64,000 bases of DNA from Megascapheus bottae (GCA_024803745.1 JANJXV010000013.1:682001-746000), one strand, 5' to 3'. Positions 1 through 12,814 are shown, numbered from the stretch's first letter. Made by a program: numbers and translations. The notes: generated by a model from the letters alone, not told the origin.

Positions 1-145
1 GGCTTACGCTGTCAGAAATATAAAAGAAAACATGGAAGAAAGAATGAGAATTGGACAAGGAGGAAGGGGAGAGGAAGGAATAAAGTGAGGGGAGACGAAG
101 AAGAGAGACTGAAATATGATAGATGATAGATAGATGACAGATAGA
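1..145. repeat. Purine-rich and GATA-type simple sequence
   Basis: A GA-rich stretch (about 50-115) runs into degenerate GATA/GACA repeats (about 118-145). Confidence 0.6.
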
Positions 146-2543
146 CGAGTTTATGCCTTAGCTATTATGTTTTGTCATAACAGCATAGCAGAGATGAGTA
201 ACTTAAACAACAGGAAGTTATTTCACATTTGGAAAGGTTGGAAGACTAAGTCCTTGCTTGGAACTAACCACTGAAATTTCTGGTCAGTTCTTTCATCCAG
301 GAGGCAAATGGCAAACTTCTGTGTTCTCACATACTGGAGCCGGTAGAGGAAGAAAAGAAAGGAGAGGAAGAGACGAGACAAGGGCTATATTCCAACCTGA
401 GGACCACACTCTGTGATGCTTGTGTCTCGTCTGAATTATGGCCCAGTGGCTGGACCTTAGCACATGATGGGGATTCGTGTTTCAGTAGAGAAACTAGAAG
501 AGTACATTCATTCAGTTCTCGATGCCAGACTCCATCCATTATGAAACAAAAATAAATTGTCCCTGTCACGTTTATACTTAACTCACTAGCCAGAAAATGG
601 TGCAAACAAAATAAGCAAAGAGAAACCAAGTTGTTTTAAGCCATAAAGTAGTAAGTTTTGTAGCAATTTATTACACAGTAAATATATAATCAACCAAGAG
701 TAGAAGATATAGAAATTTTATGCATCTCTCTGTGAAGCCTCCTTTTCACGTTAGAACAAATGAATGTTCCAAAGTAATTAAATTTCCATGTAAGATTCTG
801 CTGGGCACATATGACAAGTGAAACACTAGTTTTATCACATGGGGCTCCAGTTCCAGAAGCATAATTTCCCAAATAGTTTTAGTTGGTGCCATCTTATGCT
901 TCAAAAAGCTGGTAATTCAGTCAATGGTTTGAAAATTTGAAGAATATTGTCAAAAAGTTAATGAGAGCAGAAATGAATATTAAAAATATTAAAACCATAA
1001 CACGAAGGGAACTTCTTTTCAGGACATGGAAAATAGCTCATAACTGGAGAGGAGAGTTAATAACATTGGACTAAAATATTTGCACTATATCAAATCTATG
1101 GAGAGCAAAAAGAAAGGGAAATTTCAGATGTAGTTTAACATACAATGAAGGAATCTGCTAGTACGTGATTTCCCATGTTCATGGAGTTTAGAATAAGAAT
1201 AAGCTCCTGAGCAGGTGCTGCTTTTGTAAGGATAACTAGCAGAGGGGCTAGAGGAATAGAAAACAATCATGTTGAAAATTGAAGCAGCTCTGTTCTTGTT
1301 TAGAATTGGATGGGGAAATTAAAGCAGATGCTCTCAAAGTTGATAGGGAGTCCGGGGAAAGTCACATTGGAAAGGATTTGGGCCCAAGCTAGTGATGACA
1401 AGCAGAAGTATAAATGGCCTCCCCCATGTCCCAAATGCTGTGTTATCTGAAGCTACTTGTTCCTTTGGTAAGAATGTAGACAGTACTGACATTCCATCTC
1501 CCTCCAGTGAGATTAGTTACCATCAAGAAGAGGAATGATGTAGCACGGAATGGAGCCTTACTACAGAGTCGTTGCACATGTAAGCTAGTGCAATTACGAT
1601 AGAAGGCATTTTGTAGATTCTTCGTAGAACTACCCTGTGACTAATGAGATCACTCTTGGACATTTATTCAAACGATTAAAGGTCAAAATACAGTAATGGC
1701 ACCTGTCTACCGTGTTCATGCCTTATGGTTCACCATAGCTATGTCACGGAAAGAACTCAGATGACCTACAATGGCTGTAGAAAATCAAGAAAATGTGAAT
1801 ATATATATATATACACACATACATATACACACATACATACAAATGTGTGTATTTACACACAGTATATATGGTTAAATGAAAAGTTAGGCTTTTAGATAAT
1901 CATGTTTTCTCTCATATGTGAAAGTCAGATCTAAATTTAAAAATATGTGAAACATATGTAGGTCTGCATATATAAATAAATATATTGTCTAAAGTATGTA
2001 TATGCAGGGGAGGATTCTAATGATGAAATTCCTTTGAATAACTAGCTTACACTTTAGAAGATAAATACTAGGAAATTGACTCATGTTTTGTTGGTAAGAG
2101 AGAAGATTCAAGGGGAGAAGGCAGGATGAAGCAGAGAAAAAGGGCATACAAAAACAGTCATAATATTTAGCGTACATATTTGAGCATGAAATGAGATAAC
2201 TGGAAGGGATGTGTGGGATTAAAAGAAATGTGGAGAATGATAGATGGTGTGGCATTGACCAAGATGCTTCGTGCCTATGAATGGTCATGGTGAAGAGAAA
2301 TCCCTTCATCCAACTTCTTAAAGATAATTGTAAGAAATGAAAAAAAATAATCTGGACAGAGCTGACTGTAGCAGAGAACAACTTAATATTGTAACATTCA
2401 ACTTCAGGATTGAGAATTCAGTTTAGAATATAAAAGTCAGGATGTAGGATTGTTTTTAATTTTCATAGTGTAGATAAATGTGAGACAATGTCATGATTGG
2501 ATGTAACAAAGGGTAGGTTAGCCTTGAGGAGACAGAGTATGCC
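146..2543. other. Mostly unique AT-rich sequence
   Basis: No gene or recognisable repeat apart from an AT/CA-rich patch at 1797-1870. Minus-strand open frames at 327-629, 690-872 and 1989-2381 resemble no family I know. Confidence 0.5.
1797..1870. repeat. AT/CA dinucleotide-rich patch
   Basis: (AT)n followed by ACACAC/ACATAC runs and a nearby TGTGTG, giving local dyad symmetry. Confidence 0.6.
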
Positions 2544-2796
2544 TTTTTTTTCTGTTTGTTTGTTTTTGTCAGTCATGAGACTTGACCTCTGGGCCTGAGT
2601 GTTGTCCCTGAGCTCTTCAGCTCAAGGCTACTGCCCTGTACCTTGAGCCACAGCACCACTTCTGGTTTTTCTATGGTTAACTGGAGGTAAGAGTCTCATG
2701 GTGTTTTTAGTGCTGGGACTGGTTTGAACCATGATCCTCAGATCTCAGCCTTCTGAGTAGCTAGGGTTACAGGCATGGGCCACCGCGCCCATGGTT
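2544..2796 (-). mobile_element. B1-like-Geo dimeric SINE
   Basis: Antisense full-length copy: T-rich tail at left, Geo half, then the 7SL/B1-like half ending in GTAGCTAGGGTTACAGGCAT, the complement of the Alu/B1 head. Confidence 0.8.
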
Positions 2797-3199
2797 TATG
2801 CTTTGTTGTTCTGAGAACGTACAATGAAAATTCAAGTATCTTCTAGAAAACAAATGAAAAATGTCTGTTTTTAGTACAATTTCTTACACAGCATACATAT
2901 TTTCAAGCATTATAAAATCATTATTCAGGATTTTTTTCAGACAGGGCTGTATTTTAAAATTAAAATCCCTCATTACATAGTTTAATAACCAATATGTAAT
3001 ACTAAAAGCACATAGTTAGTAGGTCATAATGTTTACATCACATCATTTTTGATGACTTTTTTTAAAGTAATTGCCAGTTTTGCCTGAGTACATTGTCGGG
3101 CATTTTATTTGCAGCATGCTACATTCTGTCTTTATAATTTTAAACAATGGCAAAAATTCAGAATTTGAAGAGCCAAGCTGTTCTTGTTGGCACTGGGTA

Positions 3200-3408
3200 A
3201 TTTTTTTATTTTTTATTTTTTGCCATTCATGAGCTTGAACTCAGGGCCTGAGCACTGTCCTTGGATTTTTCTCAAGGCTAGTGCTCTACCACCTGAGCCA
3301 CAGCACCATTTCAGCTTTTTTCTATGTCTATGGTACTGAAGAATTGAACCGGATCTTAGTGCATGCTAGTCAGGCACTGTACCACTAGGCCAAACTCCCA
3401 GCCCCAGC
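3200..3408 (-). mobile_element. IDL-Geo SINE
   Basis: Antisense copy: T-rich tail, Geo half with CTCAAGGCTAGTGCTCTACC, and ID-like half ending at the complement of the tRNA-like head (ACTAGGCCAAACTCCC). Confidence 0.8.
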
Positions 3409-4162
3409 TGTGGGTACTTTTTACATCGGTCAAGTCCATGATGCTAGTTCATGTTCCTTAGGGTGTTTCAGATATGTGTACTCTTCCATTTCTGTAGATT
3501 CTCCAAGCACCTTGATTTTCAAAGAAGATTCACACAAAGGAAGGCCCTGGCTTTGATCTCTAGCAATCAATTCAACTTTTCCTATGTGATGGATAATATG
3601 CACTCTACGGTAGCTAAATTTGTTACATAATTCTTATGAGCATCACTATCATAATAACAAAGAGAAAGAGGAGCGTGTCCCTTTTGGAAGGAACATTTGT
3701 GGTGATGTCAAAGCACTACAATGCTAATAGTATTTACAAGGGCTCACAGTGTCACAAGAACTCATTGATTTTTTTAAATTACAGAAACCACAACACACTC
3801 ATATTTCTTTATCAAATGCCTTTGTTGATTTCGCCAATTATACAGAAATATGTAGTTTTCAAACAATACAAATAAAGTAAAGGTTCTGCTTGATACACCA
3901 TTTTGATCTTTACTCATCTTTATGTCAATGTTATCCCCTGTAGAAAAGATAAAACTATTATTTTTATGGCTTTCCTAGTATTGTAAAAGAATATATATAT
4001 ACACAATGTGTACATGTATTATATGTATATGTGTATATAACACTTCAAGAGACTAACATTTCAAAACATCTACTATGGTATTATAAATTAATGAAAAACT
4101 TAATTTTTTCTCTTAACAACAAACATGATTTATATATTTTCCAGGAAAATACATCATTCTAT

Positions 4163-4354
4163 CTTTTATTTTTTTGTCCATTGTCAAGCTTGAACTCAAG
4201 GCCTGGGCACTCACTGAAGACTAGTGTTCTACCACTTTCACCCACAGAGCTACTTCTAGTTTTCTGGTGGATAATTGGAGATAAGAGGCTCACAGCCTTT
4301 CCTGCTTGGGCTGGCTTAAACTGTAATCCTCAGATCTCAGCCTCCTGAGTATAT
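4163..4354 (-). mobile_element. B1-like-Geo SINE, lacking its 5' end
   Basis: Antisense Geo half followed by AATTGGAGATAAGAGGCTCA and the B1-like segment; it stops inside the B1-like head (CTCCTGAGTA). Confidence 0.7.
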
Positions 4355-4493
4355 CATTTTGTTTTAATCACTATATAGTATTGAATTGTATAATCATTAT
4401 TTTCTTGTCTACTCATCCATGTTACTGGGCATGCCAATTTTTCATTATAATAAAATATGACAATTAAAACATTATAAAAAAGACTGACTTCTT

Positions 4494-4600
4494 TCCCTCC
4501 CTCCCTCCCTCCCTCCCTCCCTCCCTCCCTCCCTCCCTCCCTCCCTCCCTTCCTTCCTTTCTTCCTTCCTTCCTTCCTTCTTTTCCTTTCTTTTGATCAA
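4494..4600. repeat. (CCCT)n/(TTCC)n microsatellite
   Basis: About 14 CCCT units grading into TTCC units. The minus-strand Gly/Arg/Lys/Glu frame across it is an artefact. Confidence 0.95.
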
Positions 4601-5446
4601 ATACATAGTTTAGTGCTAGGTAAGGGTGTGCAAGACTGGGTCTCCACTGAGTTACATCAGTAGCCACACAGGCATCATTTGAAGAAGTAGACTGTTTAAA
4701 TTAATTTAGTCCATGCACTTACCCTAGGGCTTTAATTAACTAAAATGGGACTAAGAAAAAGAGGCAGCTATGACAAATCGTTATAGAAGTACAGAGGCAG
4801 AGAAGGGACAGATCGAGATAGACTGCTAAGGGCACTGAGCTGCTCGGGTTGTGTGACAGAGATCTGGCAGAAGTTATTAAGTTGGAATGCAATGGAAGAG
4901 GAGCATAACCCCGAGGTTACTGAGCCACAAGGGTTCATACATGTTCTCTGAGAAGAGAAACTTTAGGTTGGAAATCAGACAGATACTGGAGAGGTTTTCT
5001 TTATCTTCTTCTAGAGCTGAAATAAATACACTATTTTTTCTTATTGATTTTTATGTAATGGCATTTTATGGAGAAATAATTATTCTGTGACATCTTACAA
5101 CTTACTAAGGCTATAATTTATATTCTTGACCTCTGGCTTCTCAAAATTTTTGCTTATAATTATTAACATGGAATCTGCTTTAATATTTTACTACTTAATT
5201 AAAATGTACAAAACCTCTGTCTTATTTATCTTGGTTCCCTCAGAAAACAGCACAATACCTGTTCTCAAAGGAGAAGAGACAAAGAAGGGCAGGGTGAGAA
5301 GAGAAAAAATGTTCAAGGAAAGGAGGAAGGCTGATGGTAGTAATTAATTGCATTAACTCAATTAACAGATGGTGTCTGATTATTCAGACTTTTATCAGGG
5401 AGGTAGGGAAGATAACTCTCCACTCCCTTAGTGACTCAGAGAATCC

Positions 5447-5709
5447 TTCCTCCCTCTCTCCCTCCCTTTCCCCCTCTCTCTTCCTTCTTTCCTTTCTTTT
5501 TTGCTGATCCTGGAGCTTGAACTCAGAGCCTTGGGGCTGTCCCTGAGCCTCTTTGTGCTCAGGGCTAGAACTCTACCACTTGAGCCCCAGTACCACTTCC
5601 AAATTTTTCTGAATAGTTTATTCATAGCATGGGCCAGCTTCATACTCGGTCCTCAGATCTCAGCCTTCTGAGTAGCTAGGATTACAGGTGTGAGTCAGCA
5701 GCACTCAAT
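5447..5709 (-). mobile_element. B1-like-Geo SINE with a CT-rich tail
   Basis: Antisense dimer (about 5498-5709) directly preceded on the + strand by a degenerate CCTT/CT tract, so the tract lies at the element's 3' tail. Confidence 0.75.
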
Positions 5710-6190
5710 TTGAACGTTGTTTCTTGTACAATAATTTGGCCTTGAAAAACCAGAAAGGATCCTGAAGATCCTGAAAGGATCGCTTGACTGTCAGGTCAAG
5801 GTGAAGGGCACCTGAAGAACAAATAATCAAACCCCTAAGAGGAAAAGTAAAGTAGTTATAGTTCAGTTTAGGAAAAATACAGAGTTATCATAGTTGTATC
5901 TGTGACAGTTTTGTTCAAAAAATGCCTGGGAGACTATAAAAAACTGTAATATTTCTTAGGGGATGGATATTGAAGGTTTTATTTTTCTTCCCTGATTAGC
6001 TTTAGAATGCATCTCATCTATATTATTAGGTTAAAAAATTCAAAAAAACCTTTACAAATACTCTAAGAAGCAAAGATAAGGTTTTTACATTGAAATCACT
6101 GTTCAGTTTTATCAATTAAACTAAGCTGAAGGCACTCAAATTGAGAAGTATCTCATGTTCCTCCTCAGAATTGTTCACATCCCAGTATTG
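5710..6190. other. Unique sequence, nothing recognised
   Basis: AT-rich, no repeat or exon signature seen. Confidence 0.4.

Positions 6191-6192
<2 letters not shown>

Positions 6193-6234
<42 letters not shown>
6193..6234. repeat. (CA)n microsatellite
   Basis: About 21 uninterrupted CA units. Confidence 0.95.
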
Positions 6235-6236
<2 letters not shown>

Positions 6237-8286
6237 ATGTGGAAAGGAGTAGGTTAAAGGTCTTTGTGGCCTAGACAAATATTTTGAAGAAAGCTCACTA
6301 CATTGATAGTACCGCAAACCATAGATGAAGACAACATGAAATTTGGAGCCATGCAGAACTGGTCTGATTTTTGCCTCATCAACCCTTCGATCTTGGCACT
6401 AATCAATTAACTTGAATTCAAAACAAATCCTTGTTTATTATTCCTATTTGGAATAGTGTATTAGTACTACAATTTTTATTCTTAGCCATCACAGTGGTAC
6501 TTGGCAACAGACTAGACAAAACAACTAGAACTGAAAAAGTTCTCAAAATTAGTACTTGCCACAGTTAGTTTTCTCCTATTTTTATTTCTATTGTGCTTTC
6601 TATTTATGTGCAAACAAGATTCATTTTGAAAACACCATGCAAGCATCACAAGAGCTTCAGTGGTCTGTGGCATGGGAGATTTGTGTTATTAACTACAAAC
6701 ATCTCTTAATCAAATCCAGTCCTTGTACATTGTGTCCAGTTAGGACAATAACTCTGATTTCTTTTCCATTCTTGGACGTATTTACTAGTGAAGGCTTTCC
6801 CGCATGTCACTGGAAAAAATAAAAGCTTTAGGCTGTTTGGAGTCAGAATTTTTCAGTTTGTGTCTTCCTTGCGGCCATAGTTTAGCTTATTTTTAAAGTG
6901 ATTAGTAGTGTCTTTTGTCCTTTTGATAGTTTCATCAAAAATCTTACTTTTATAAACATCTCATGCTACACCCTGAAATTGAAACAACTGATTTAAACAT
7001 ACTTGTGGCTTTAAACTAAGAACCTTTGGTATCATAACTGCCAAGAATCTGTTCCCAGGTTTTTTACCTGCTAGCTTAACCCCAATAATAACTGGTTATT
7101 TAGTCCTTGAAAAAATGTTGCAATCAGGGTTTTCATCATTGGCTCCCAAACACATGCCCATATTTTCTCATACATGCGCGCATAATTTGATTTTAGGTAC
7201 ATTTGTACTTTCTTTGTTCCTAACTTAAACCAGTCTCATCAAAAAGTCATATTATAAATAAACACAAATGAATCTCTAAAACCCCTAAAAATCAGTTTAA
7301 ATCCTTGCTGGTATTCTCTTGAGGACACTTATGAAAGAGATTTAGTAGCACATCAAACATAAAACTTTCCATGAACTCTAGTTATCCATCATCAATGTCT
7401 TAAATTTGTATTTCATTCACCCATGAACATTCTCTCCTTTGTTTTTAAACTGTTTCTCTGAAACTTTCTATTCTTTCTTGGATTTGATTTCCTTTGCCTG
7501 TAACCTTATCTTTCATAGTATCTTATTAGATACTACACAAGAGAAAGCAGATAGCAGAGAGGACATAATTATACTTTAATATTTCTTCTATCATGTAATA
7601 ATAATAGCCAGCATAATGCAAAGTGCCATGATGAAAGTGATAAAGAACAGATCGATGGTTATTCTTTATAGGAAATTTAAGGAATTGATAGTGCTCTATT
7701 TTATAAAAGGAAGACACAGCTCATAAAAGCTATGTTCCAATTCATGTTAGAATATAACAAGATAGCATCCAAATTTATGTCTGCGTCAGCCAAAACTTTG
7801 TTATTAATCACCATACTTTAGTTAACACACATGGTATCTTACCAGAGACTTTTGGCCTATGCTTTAGGTCAGCTAGTAGGGTTGGGCCAATAGATATAAA
7901 CCCAACTTCAAGAAAGGTAAAAATAGTGTGAATAAAAATAAAAATGAAACATAAAATATCACACCATTTAATGATTATATCTAAAACAAATGAATCTTCA
8001 ACTCAATGTTGCCTTAGTCAGATGGATAATAAGAGAAAATTATAGGGGCTCAAGGGGTTTTTAATATATCTTACAATTCCTGATTTTAAAGACATGAATA
8101 TTTAATTAAATGTATCAAAAGCTACATAAAAAGTCAACTAGATTCATGTGCAAGGTTGATTTAACATTTAAAGTAGAGCAATATAATTCACCACAATAAC
8201 AGAACAGTAAAAATACAAATTGTACTAATAAATGTTGAAAGACAAACTGAGAAAAGTCAATATCCACTCAAGTTTAAAAAAAAATT
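6235..8286. other. Unique AT-rich sequence, nothing recognised
   Basis: Two kilobases without a clear repeat, exon or RNA gene. Short open frames at 6556-6822 (+) and 7526-7717 (-) match nothing I know. Confidence 0.4.
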
Positions 8287-8384
8287 CTTGGAAGTGGCTC
8301 AGGGGTAGAGTAGCATGAGCTGAAATTCTCAGGGACAGCACCCAGGCCCAGAGTTCAAGCTCCACGACGAACAAAAAAAATTCT
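8287..8384 (+). mobile_element. Solitary Geo half-SINE
   Basis: Contains GGAAGTGGCTCAGGGGTAGA and ends CAGAGTTCAAGCTCCACGAC plus an A tail; no left half is attached, so it is a 5'-truncated dimer or a free monomer. Confidence 0.65.
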
Positions 8385-8517
8385 CTTCAGACAATTATGA
8401 TTAAGAAGGACTCATTCCAATGATAAAAGACATCTAAAATAAACCAGTACTTTCATCATGCACAAGATTAAAGTACTGAATGCTTTCTTCCAAAGAGACA
8501 CCAAAAGGTGTCTCTTT

Positions 8518-8622
8518 TCATGCCACTTCTAGCTTTTTTCTCTGCATGTGGTACTGAGGAATTGAAGCTGGGTCTTCCTGCATGCTAGGCAAGCACTCTA
8601 TCACTAGGCCAAACTCCAGCAC
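8518..8622 (-). mobile_element. IDL-half SINE fragment
   Basis: Antisense ID-like half with complement of the B box (GAGGAATTGAAGC) and of the tRNA-like head (CACTAGGCCAAACTCC); the Geo half is reduced to a few bases. Confidence 0.7.
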
Positions 8623-8750
8623 TGATTTTTATTGTACTGTTTACAGTTCTTTTTTATCCTTGGTCGATGCCCTTTTGTCACTGGTTTTGATTTCTGTACT
8701 CTCTGTCTTGTGTATAAATTGTAGGCACTATGTTAGAAATGAGCTATAGG

Positions 8751-9420
8751 ACATACTAAATCCACCAGCACAACAATGTTCATTGCAGCATTATTCACCA
8801 TAGCAAAGATATGGAACCAACCTAGATGTCCCTCAGTTGATGAATGGATCAACAAGTTGTGGTATTTGTACATGATGGAATTCTATGCTGCTGTCAGAAA
8901 GAATGACATCGCCCCATTTGTAAGGAAATGGAAAGACTTAGAAAAGATCATATTAAGTGAAGTAAGCCAGACTCAAAGGAACATAGGCTCAATGGTTTCC
9001 CTCATTTGTCATAATCAGTAGAAACCTTGGGCTCTACTAGCAGAGATTTGCAATAGAGCAAAACCTTCGTACGAAAGGCCATATAGTATGATGCTAAAAG
9101 AAAGGATCTCTAGGATATAGAAACATAAGCCGTATAATGAATGATTATTGTCCTTACGGTAATATGTTATCTCTCATCTCTTTTGCTGTCACTTGGTTAT
9201 CTCATATTGTTACAGTAGCTCACTTTGTTACCTGATTTATCGGATATATTTGTATTTGGTTATTTGAAATTGGCTAGGGAAGGGGGGAAAACAAGATTGG
9301 GGGGGAGGGAAATGGGTACCAACACATGTGAAAGGGTATCAATGTATGTGAATTAATGCACCTTCTATCTGGCAAATATCATGTAACCCTTTTACTAATT
9401 ACAATAAAAAATAGCAAAAA
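8751..9420 (+). mobile_element. LINE-1 3' end (ORF2 C-terminus plus 3' UTR)
   Basis: 5'-truncated L1. Frame 8776-9021 encodes the ORF2p C-terminal motif MFIAALFTIAKIWNQP through the TAG stop. The 3' UTR has the G-rich tract typical of L1 (about 9277-9310) and ends at AATAAA and an A-rich tail. It shares the palindromic marker TTCGTACGAA with the inverted copy at 9787-10835 and is its tail-to-tail partner. Confidence 0.92.
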
Positions 9421-9449
9421 AAACCAAACCAAACCAAAAAAAAACCCCA

Positions 9450-9585
9450 ATATACAGGAGGCATGTTAGAAGGAGAAAAACCTCAAGAAAATGAGGGAGA
9501 CAGTAACACTGTTCAAAAAGAATGTATTCAATAACTGACTTTTGTAATTTTGACCCCTCTGTATATCACTTTACAATAATTTTTG
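9450..9585 (+). mobile_element. Older LINE-1 3' UTR remnant
   Basis: Contains the variant L1 tail ...GACCCCTCTGTATATCACTTTACAATAA also seen near 27.8 and 31.0 kb. The next SINE is inserted at its end. Confidence 0.5.
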
Positions 9586-9778
9586 TTTTTTTTTTGCCAA
9601 TCCGTGGCTTGAAGCTCAGGGCCTGAGCACTGTCCTTGGATTTTCCCAACACTAGCTCCACCACTTGAGCTTCAGCAGCACTTCCAGCTTTTACTAAGGT
9701 ATGTGGTACCGAGGAGTCGAACCCAGGTCTTCGTGCATGCTTGGCAAACACTCTGCCACTAGGAAAACCTCCCTGCCC
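9586..9778 (-). mobile_element. IDL-Geo SINE
   Basis: Antisense copy lying between the two facing L1 3' ends. Flanks TACAATAATTTTT and TACAATAAATTTTT look like a target-site duplication. B-box complement GAGTCGAACCC is well kept. Confidence 0.8.
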
Positions 9779-9786
9779 TACAATAA

Positions 9787-10835
9787 ATTTTTTATTTATT
9801 TATTTTTAATATTTTTATTAATAAAAGGGTTACAGGATATTTGCCAGATAGATGGTGCATTAATTCACATACATTGATACCCTTTCACATGTCTTGATAC
9901 CCATTACCCTCCCCACCCACCCCCCCCATCTTGGTTTTCCCCCCTTCCCTAGCCAATTTCAAATAACCAAATACAAATATATCTGATAAATCAGGTAACA
10001 AAGTGAGCTACTGTAACAATATGAGATAACCAAGTGACAGCAAAAGAGATGAGAGATAACATAGTACCGGAAGGACAACAATCATTCATTATACGGCTTA
10101 TGTTTCTATATCCTAGAGATCCTTTCTTTTAGCATCATACTATATGGCCTTTCGTACGAAGGTTTTGCTCTATTGCAAATCTCTGCTAGTAGAGCCCAAG
10201 GTTTCTACTGATTATGACAAATGAGGGAAACCATTGAGTCTATGTTCCTTTGAGTCTGGCTTACTTCACTTAATATGATTTTTTCTAAGTCTTTCCATTT
10301 CCTAACAAATGGGGCGATGTCATTCTTTCTGACAGCAGCATAGAATTCCATTGTATACAAATACCACATCTTGTTGATCCACTCATCAACTGAGGGACAT
10401 CTAGGTTGGTTCCATATCTTTGCTATGGTGAATAATGCTGTAATGAACATTGTTGTGCTGGTGGATTTAGTATGCCCTAGTTTCTGGATGGTTGGGTAAA
10501 TGCCAAGTAGTGGAATTGCTGGGTCATAGGAGAGCTCTATGTTTAGCCTTTTGAGGCACTGCCACACTGCTTTCCATAGTGGTTGAATGAGTTTGCACTC
10601 CCACCAACAGTGTAGTAGTGATCCCTCCTGGCCACATCCCCTCCAGCATCTGTTGTTATTAGTTTTCCTGATCCTGGCCATTCTAACTGGAGTGAGGTGA
10701 AATCTAGTGTTGTTTTGATTTGCATTTCTTTTATGACCAGAGATGTTGAGCATTTCTTCATGTGTCTATAGGCCATTTTTGTTTCTTCTGATTTTTTAAA
10801 AAGAAGTTTGATCACCAAATTCCTACGATTATTTT
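9787..10835 (-). mobile_element. LINE-1 3' end, antisense, frameshifted ORF2
   Basis: Reads on the minus strand from about ORF2 residue motif SEETKMAYRHMKKC to the stop near 10205, then the 3' UTR to a poly-A. The open frame 10205-10753 holds [20 protein letters not shown] through the C-terminus. The upstream part (MAYRHMKKC...KEMQIKTT) is in a different frame (10543-10818), so there is a single-base frameshift near 10705. It lacks the endonuclease and reverse-transcriptase domains and cannot be autonomous. Confidence 0.92.
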
Positions 10836-10844
10836 TTTCTTTCT

Positions 10845-11000
10845 AAGATTTTTTTATTGTATTTTATTGTCGGGTATAGAGTTATATTTGTCAGGTAGTG
10901 GGTTCGTTACTTCTCCAACATTGATATCCCTTCCCATGTCTCTGTCCCCTTTTCCCTCCCTCTCCCCCAACCCCTTGCCAGTCATCGTGATTGTTTTTAA
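10845..11000 (-). mobile_element. LINE-1 3' UTR, older subfamily
   Basis: Antisense 3' end: TTTTATTGTCGGGTATAGAG followed by the C/T-rich complement of the G-rich UTR tract. It abuts the previous L1. Confidence 0.75.
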
Positions 11001-11229
11001 CAGTTGTCTAAGAAACAACTAAAATTTTGCTGGTATGAATTATAGCCTGTTCCTGCTAAAGTGTAAGAAGTTTGTTCTTGTTAAACACTTATCTCTTCCA
11101 AAGTTTCATATTATTTATCTTCTTATTTCCTTTTTGCACTTATTCTTAAGTTCGAATTCCTAGCATTTATTAAATTCCATGTGACTTTAAAATTTTTTTA
11201 CTTTATTGTAAAGGCAATATATAGAGCAT

Positions 11230-11375
11230 TTATCCAAATGATCAGAAACAAGGCCACACTAAAGCTACCAGCACAATTATGTTTACTGAAAAATTATTTA
11301 CCATAGCTGTGATTGGGAATCAACCCAAATGACCTTCAGTAGATGAATGGATCCAGAAAATGTGGTATATATACC
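11230..11375 (+). mobile_element. Degraded LINE-1 ORF2 tail
   Basis: Resembles the ORF2 C-terminal segment (CCAGCACAATTATGTTTACTG ... AGATGAATGGATCCAGAAAA) with many substitutions. Confidence 0.6.
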
Positions 11376-11376
11376 A

Positions 11377-11605
11377 CATGTGGGTCATGGGTCTTGAACT
11401 CAGCCTGGGCACTCTCTCTGAGCTCTTCAGCTCAAGGCTACTGCCCTGCCCTTGACCTAAGTCCCACTTCCCATTTTCTAGAGCTTAATTGGAGATAAGA
11501 GTCTCAGGTCCTTTTGTGCCTGGCCTGGCTTTGAACCTTGATCCTCAGATCTCAGCCTCCTGGGTAGGTAGGATTACAGGTGTGAGACACTGTACCCGGC
11601 CACCA
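11377..11605 (-). mobile_element. B1-like-Geo SINE
   Basis: Antisense dimer: Geo half with GAGCTCTTCAGCTCAAGGCT, then B1-like half ending GGATTACAGGTGTGAGACAC. It truncates the L1 remnant on its left. Confidence 0.8.
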
Positions 11606-11910
11606 TGTGATTTTTTTAAAGGGCTTTATAAAGTATTCCTTAATTAACTAGATCACTTAATCTTTTCTCAAAGAATATTTAAAGTTTTTATACCACCATT
11701 GATTTGTTGTAGTTGCTTCATTAAGACTAGAGATGATTTTAATAAAGGGTATTACAATTCATTCACTTTATTCATTTAATAAACACCTGTCATTTCACTA
11801 ATTCCAAGGTGCCTACAGATCATAAAGATCTTCTTGTAATTTCAGTGTGTCCACCAAAAGTTCATAGGTTAGGAACTTAATCCCCAACTTCATACCAGTA
11901 GGTATTTGGC

Positions 11911-11950
<40 letters not shown>

Positions 11951-12290
11951 CTGTTTTCTGTCTGTGTCTGTCTGTCTCTCTTTAACTAGTAGGAGTAGTC
12001 ATGGTTCTGTGAGACGAACAGCACGTTGATGGTGGTAACTTACCAAATAGAAATCTGGGCCGTATACTTGCTGGATCACACAAGGCAGCACCCTCTGCAG
12101 TTATTGTGAGGCCCTCACCGGATTCTGGTGCTACCCTGGAGCTCCCCAGACTCCACCAGCCTGAGCTCAGTTAACTAGCTTATAAATTACTCAGCCTGTA
12201 ATATGGGTTTTTAACAATAGTAAACAGGGCAAAACTGGGATATTCCTTATAGTGTCTTATAAAGGAGAAAAGTACCAAAGAGGACATAGG

Positions 12291-12291
<1 letters not shown>
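11606..12291. other. Mostly unique sequence with a (GT)n run
   Basis: About 18 GT units at 11911-11946, otherwise nothing recognised. Confidence 0.5.
11911..11946. repeat. (GT)n microsatellite
   Basis: About 18 GT units. Confidence 0.95.

Positions 12292-12335
<44 letters not shown>
12292..12335. repeat. (GT)n microsatellite at a SINE tail
   Basis: About 22 GT units directly abutting the 3' end of the antisense SINE to its right. Confidence 0.95.
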
Positions 12336-12336
<1 letters not shown>

Positions 12337-12562
12337 CAGTACCTGAGCTTGAACGCAAAGCTTAGGTGCTGTCTTTGAGCCATTTTGCTCAAGGCTAGTG
12401 CTTTAGCACTGGATCCACATTTCCACTTGTAGCTTTCTGTTATTTAAATGAAGATAAGAGCCTCATGGACATTCCCTCCCAGACTGAATTCAAACTGCAA
12501 TCCTCAGATCTCAGCTTTCTGAATAACTAGAATTACCGGCATGAGCCACTAATGCCTGACCC
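12336..12562 (-). mobile_element. B1-like-Geo SINE
   Basis: Antisense, moderately diverged dimer ending in the complement of the B1-like head (GAATTACCGGCATGAGCCAC). Confidence 0.75.
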
Positions 12563-12814
12563 AGGGACACATTTTTGAAGCACGTATAATAAATAAAAAG
12601 TAGGGGTTACTTTATCACAAATACATACATTTCACTGCACTGATTTTTTAAATAATTTTTTAAAAATATTGTCTTCAAGTAGTTGTACAAAGAAGTTTAT
12701 TAAACATGTCAGTTTATGAATACAATGCTCTTGATCAACTTCATCCTTCCATCATTCTCCTCCTTGATCTTTTTGTAAATGTGTTAAAACTGATTCCATT
12801 TAAAAAAATGTAAA

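Noticed and set aside
10205..10753. 182-codon minus-strand frame as a gene
   Set aside because: It is the C-terminus of LINE-1 ORF2, 5'-truncated and frameshifted from its upstream part.
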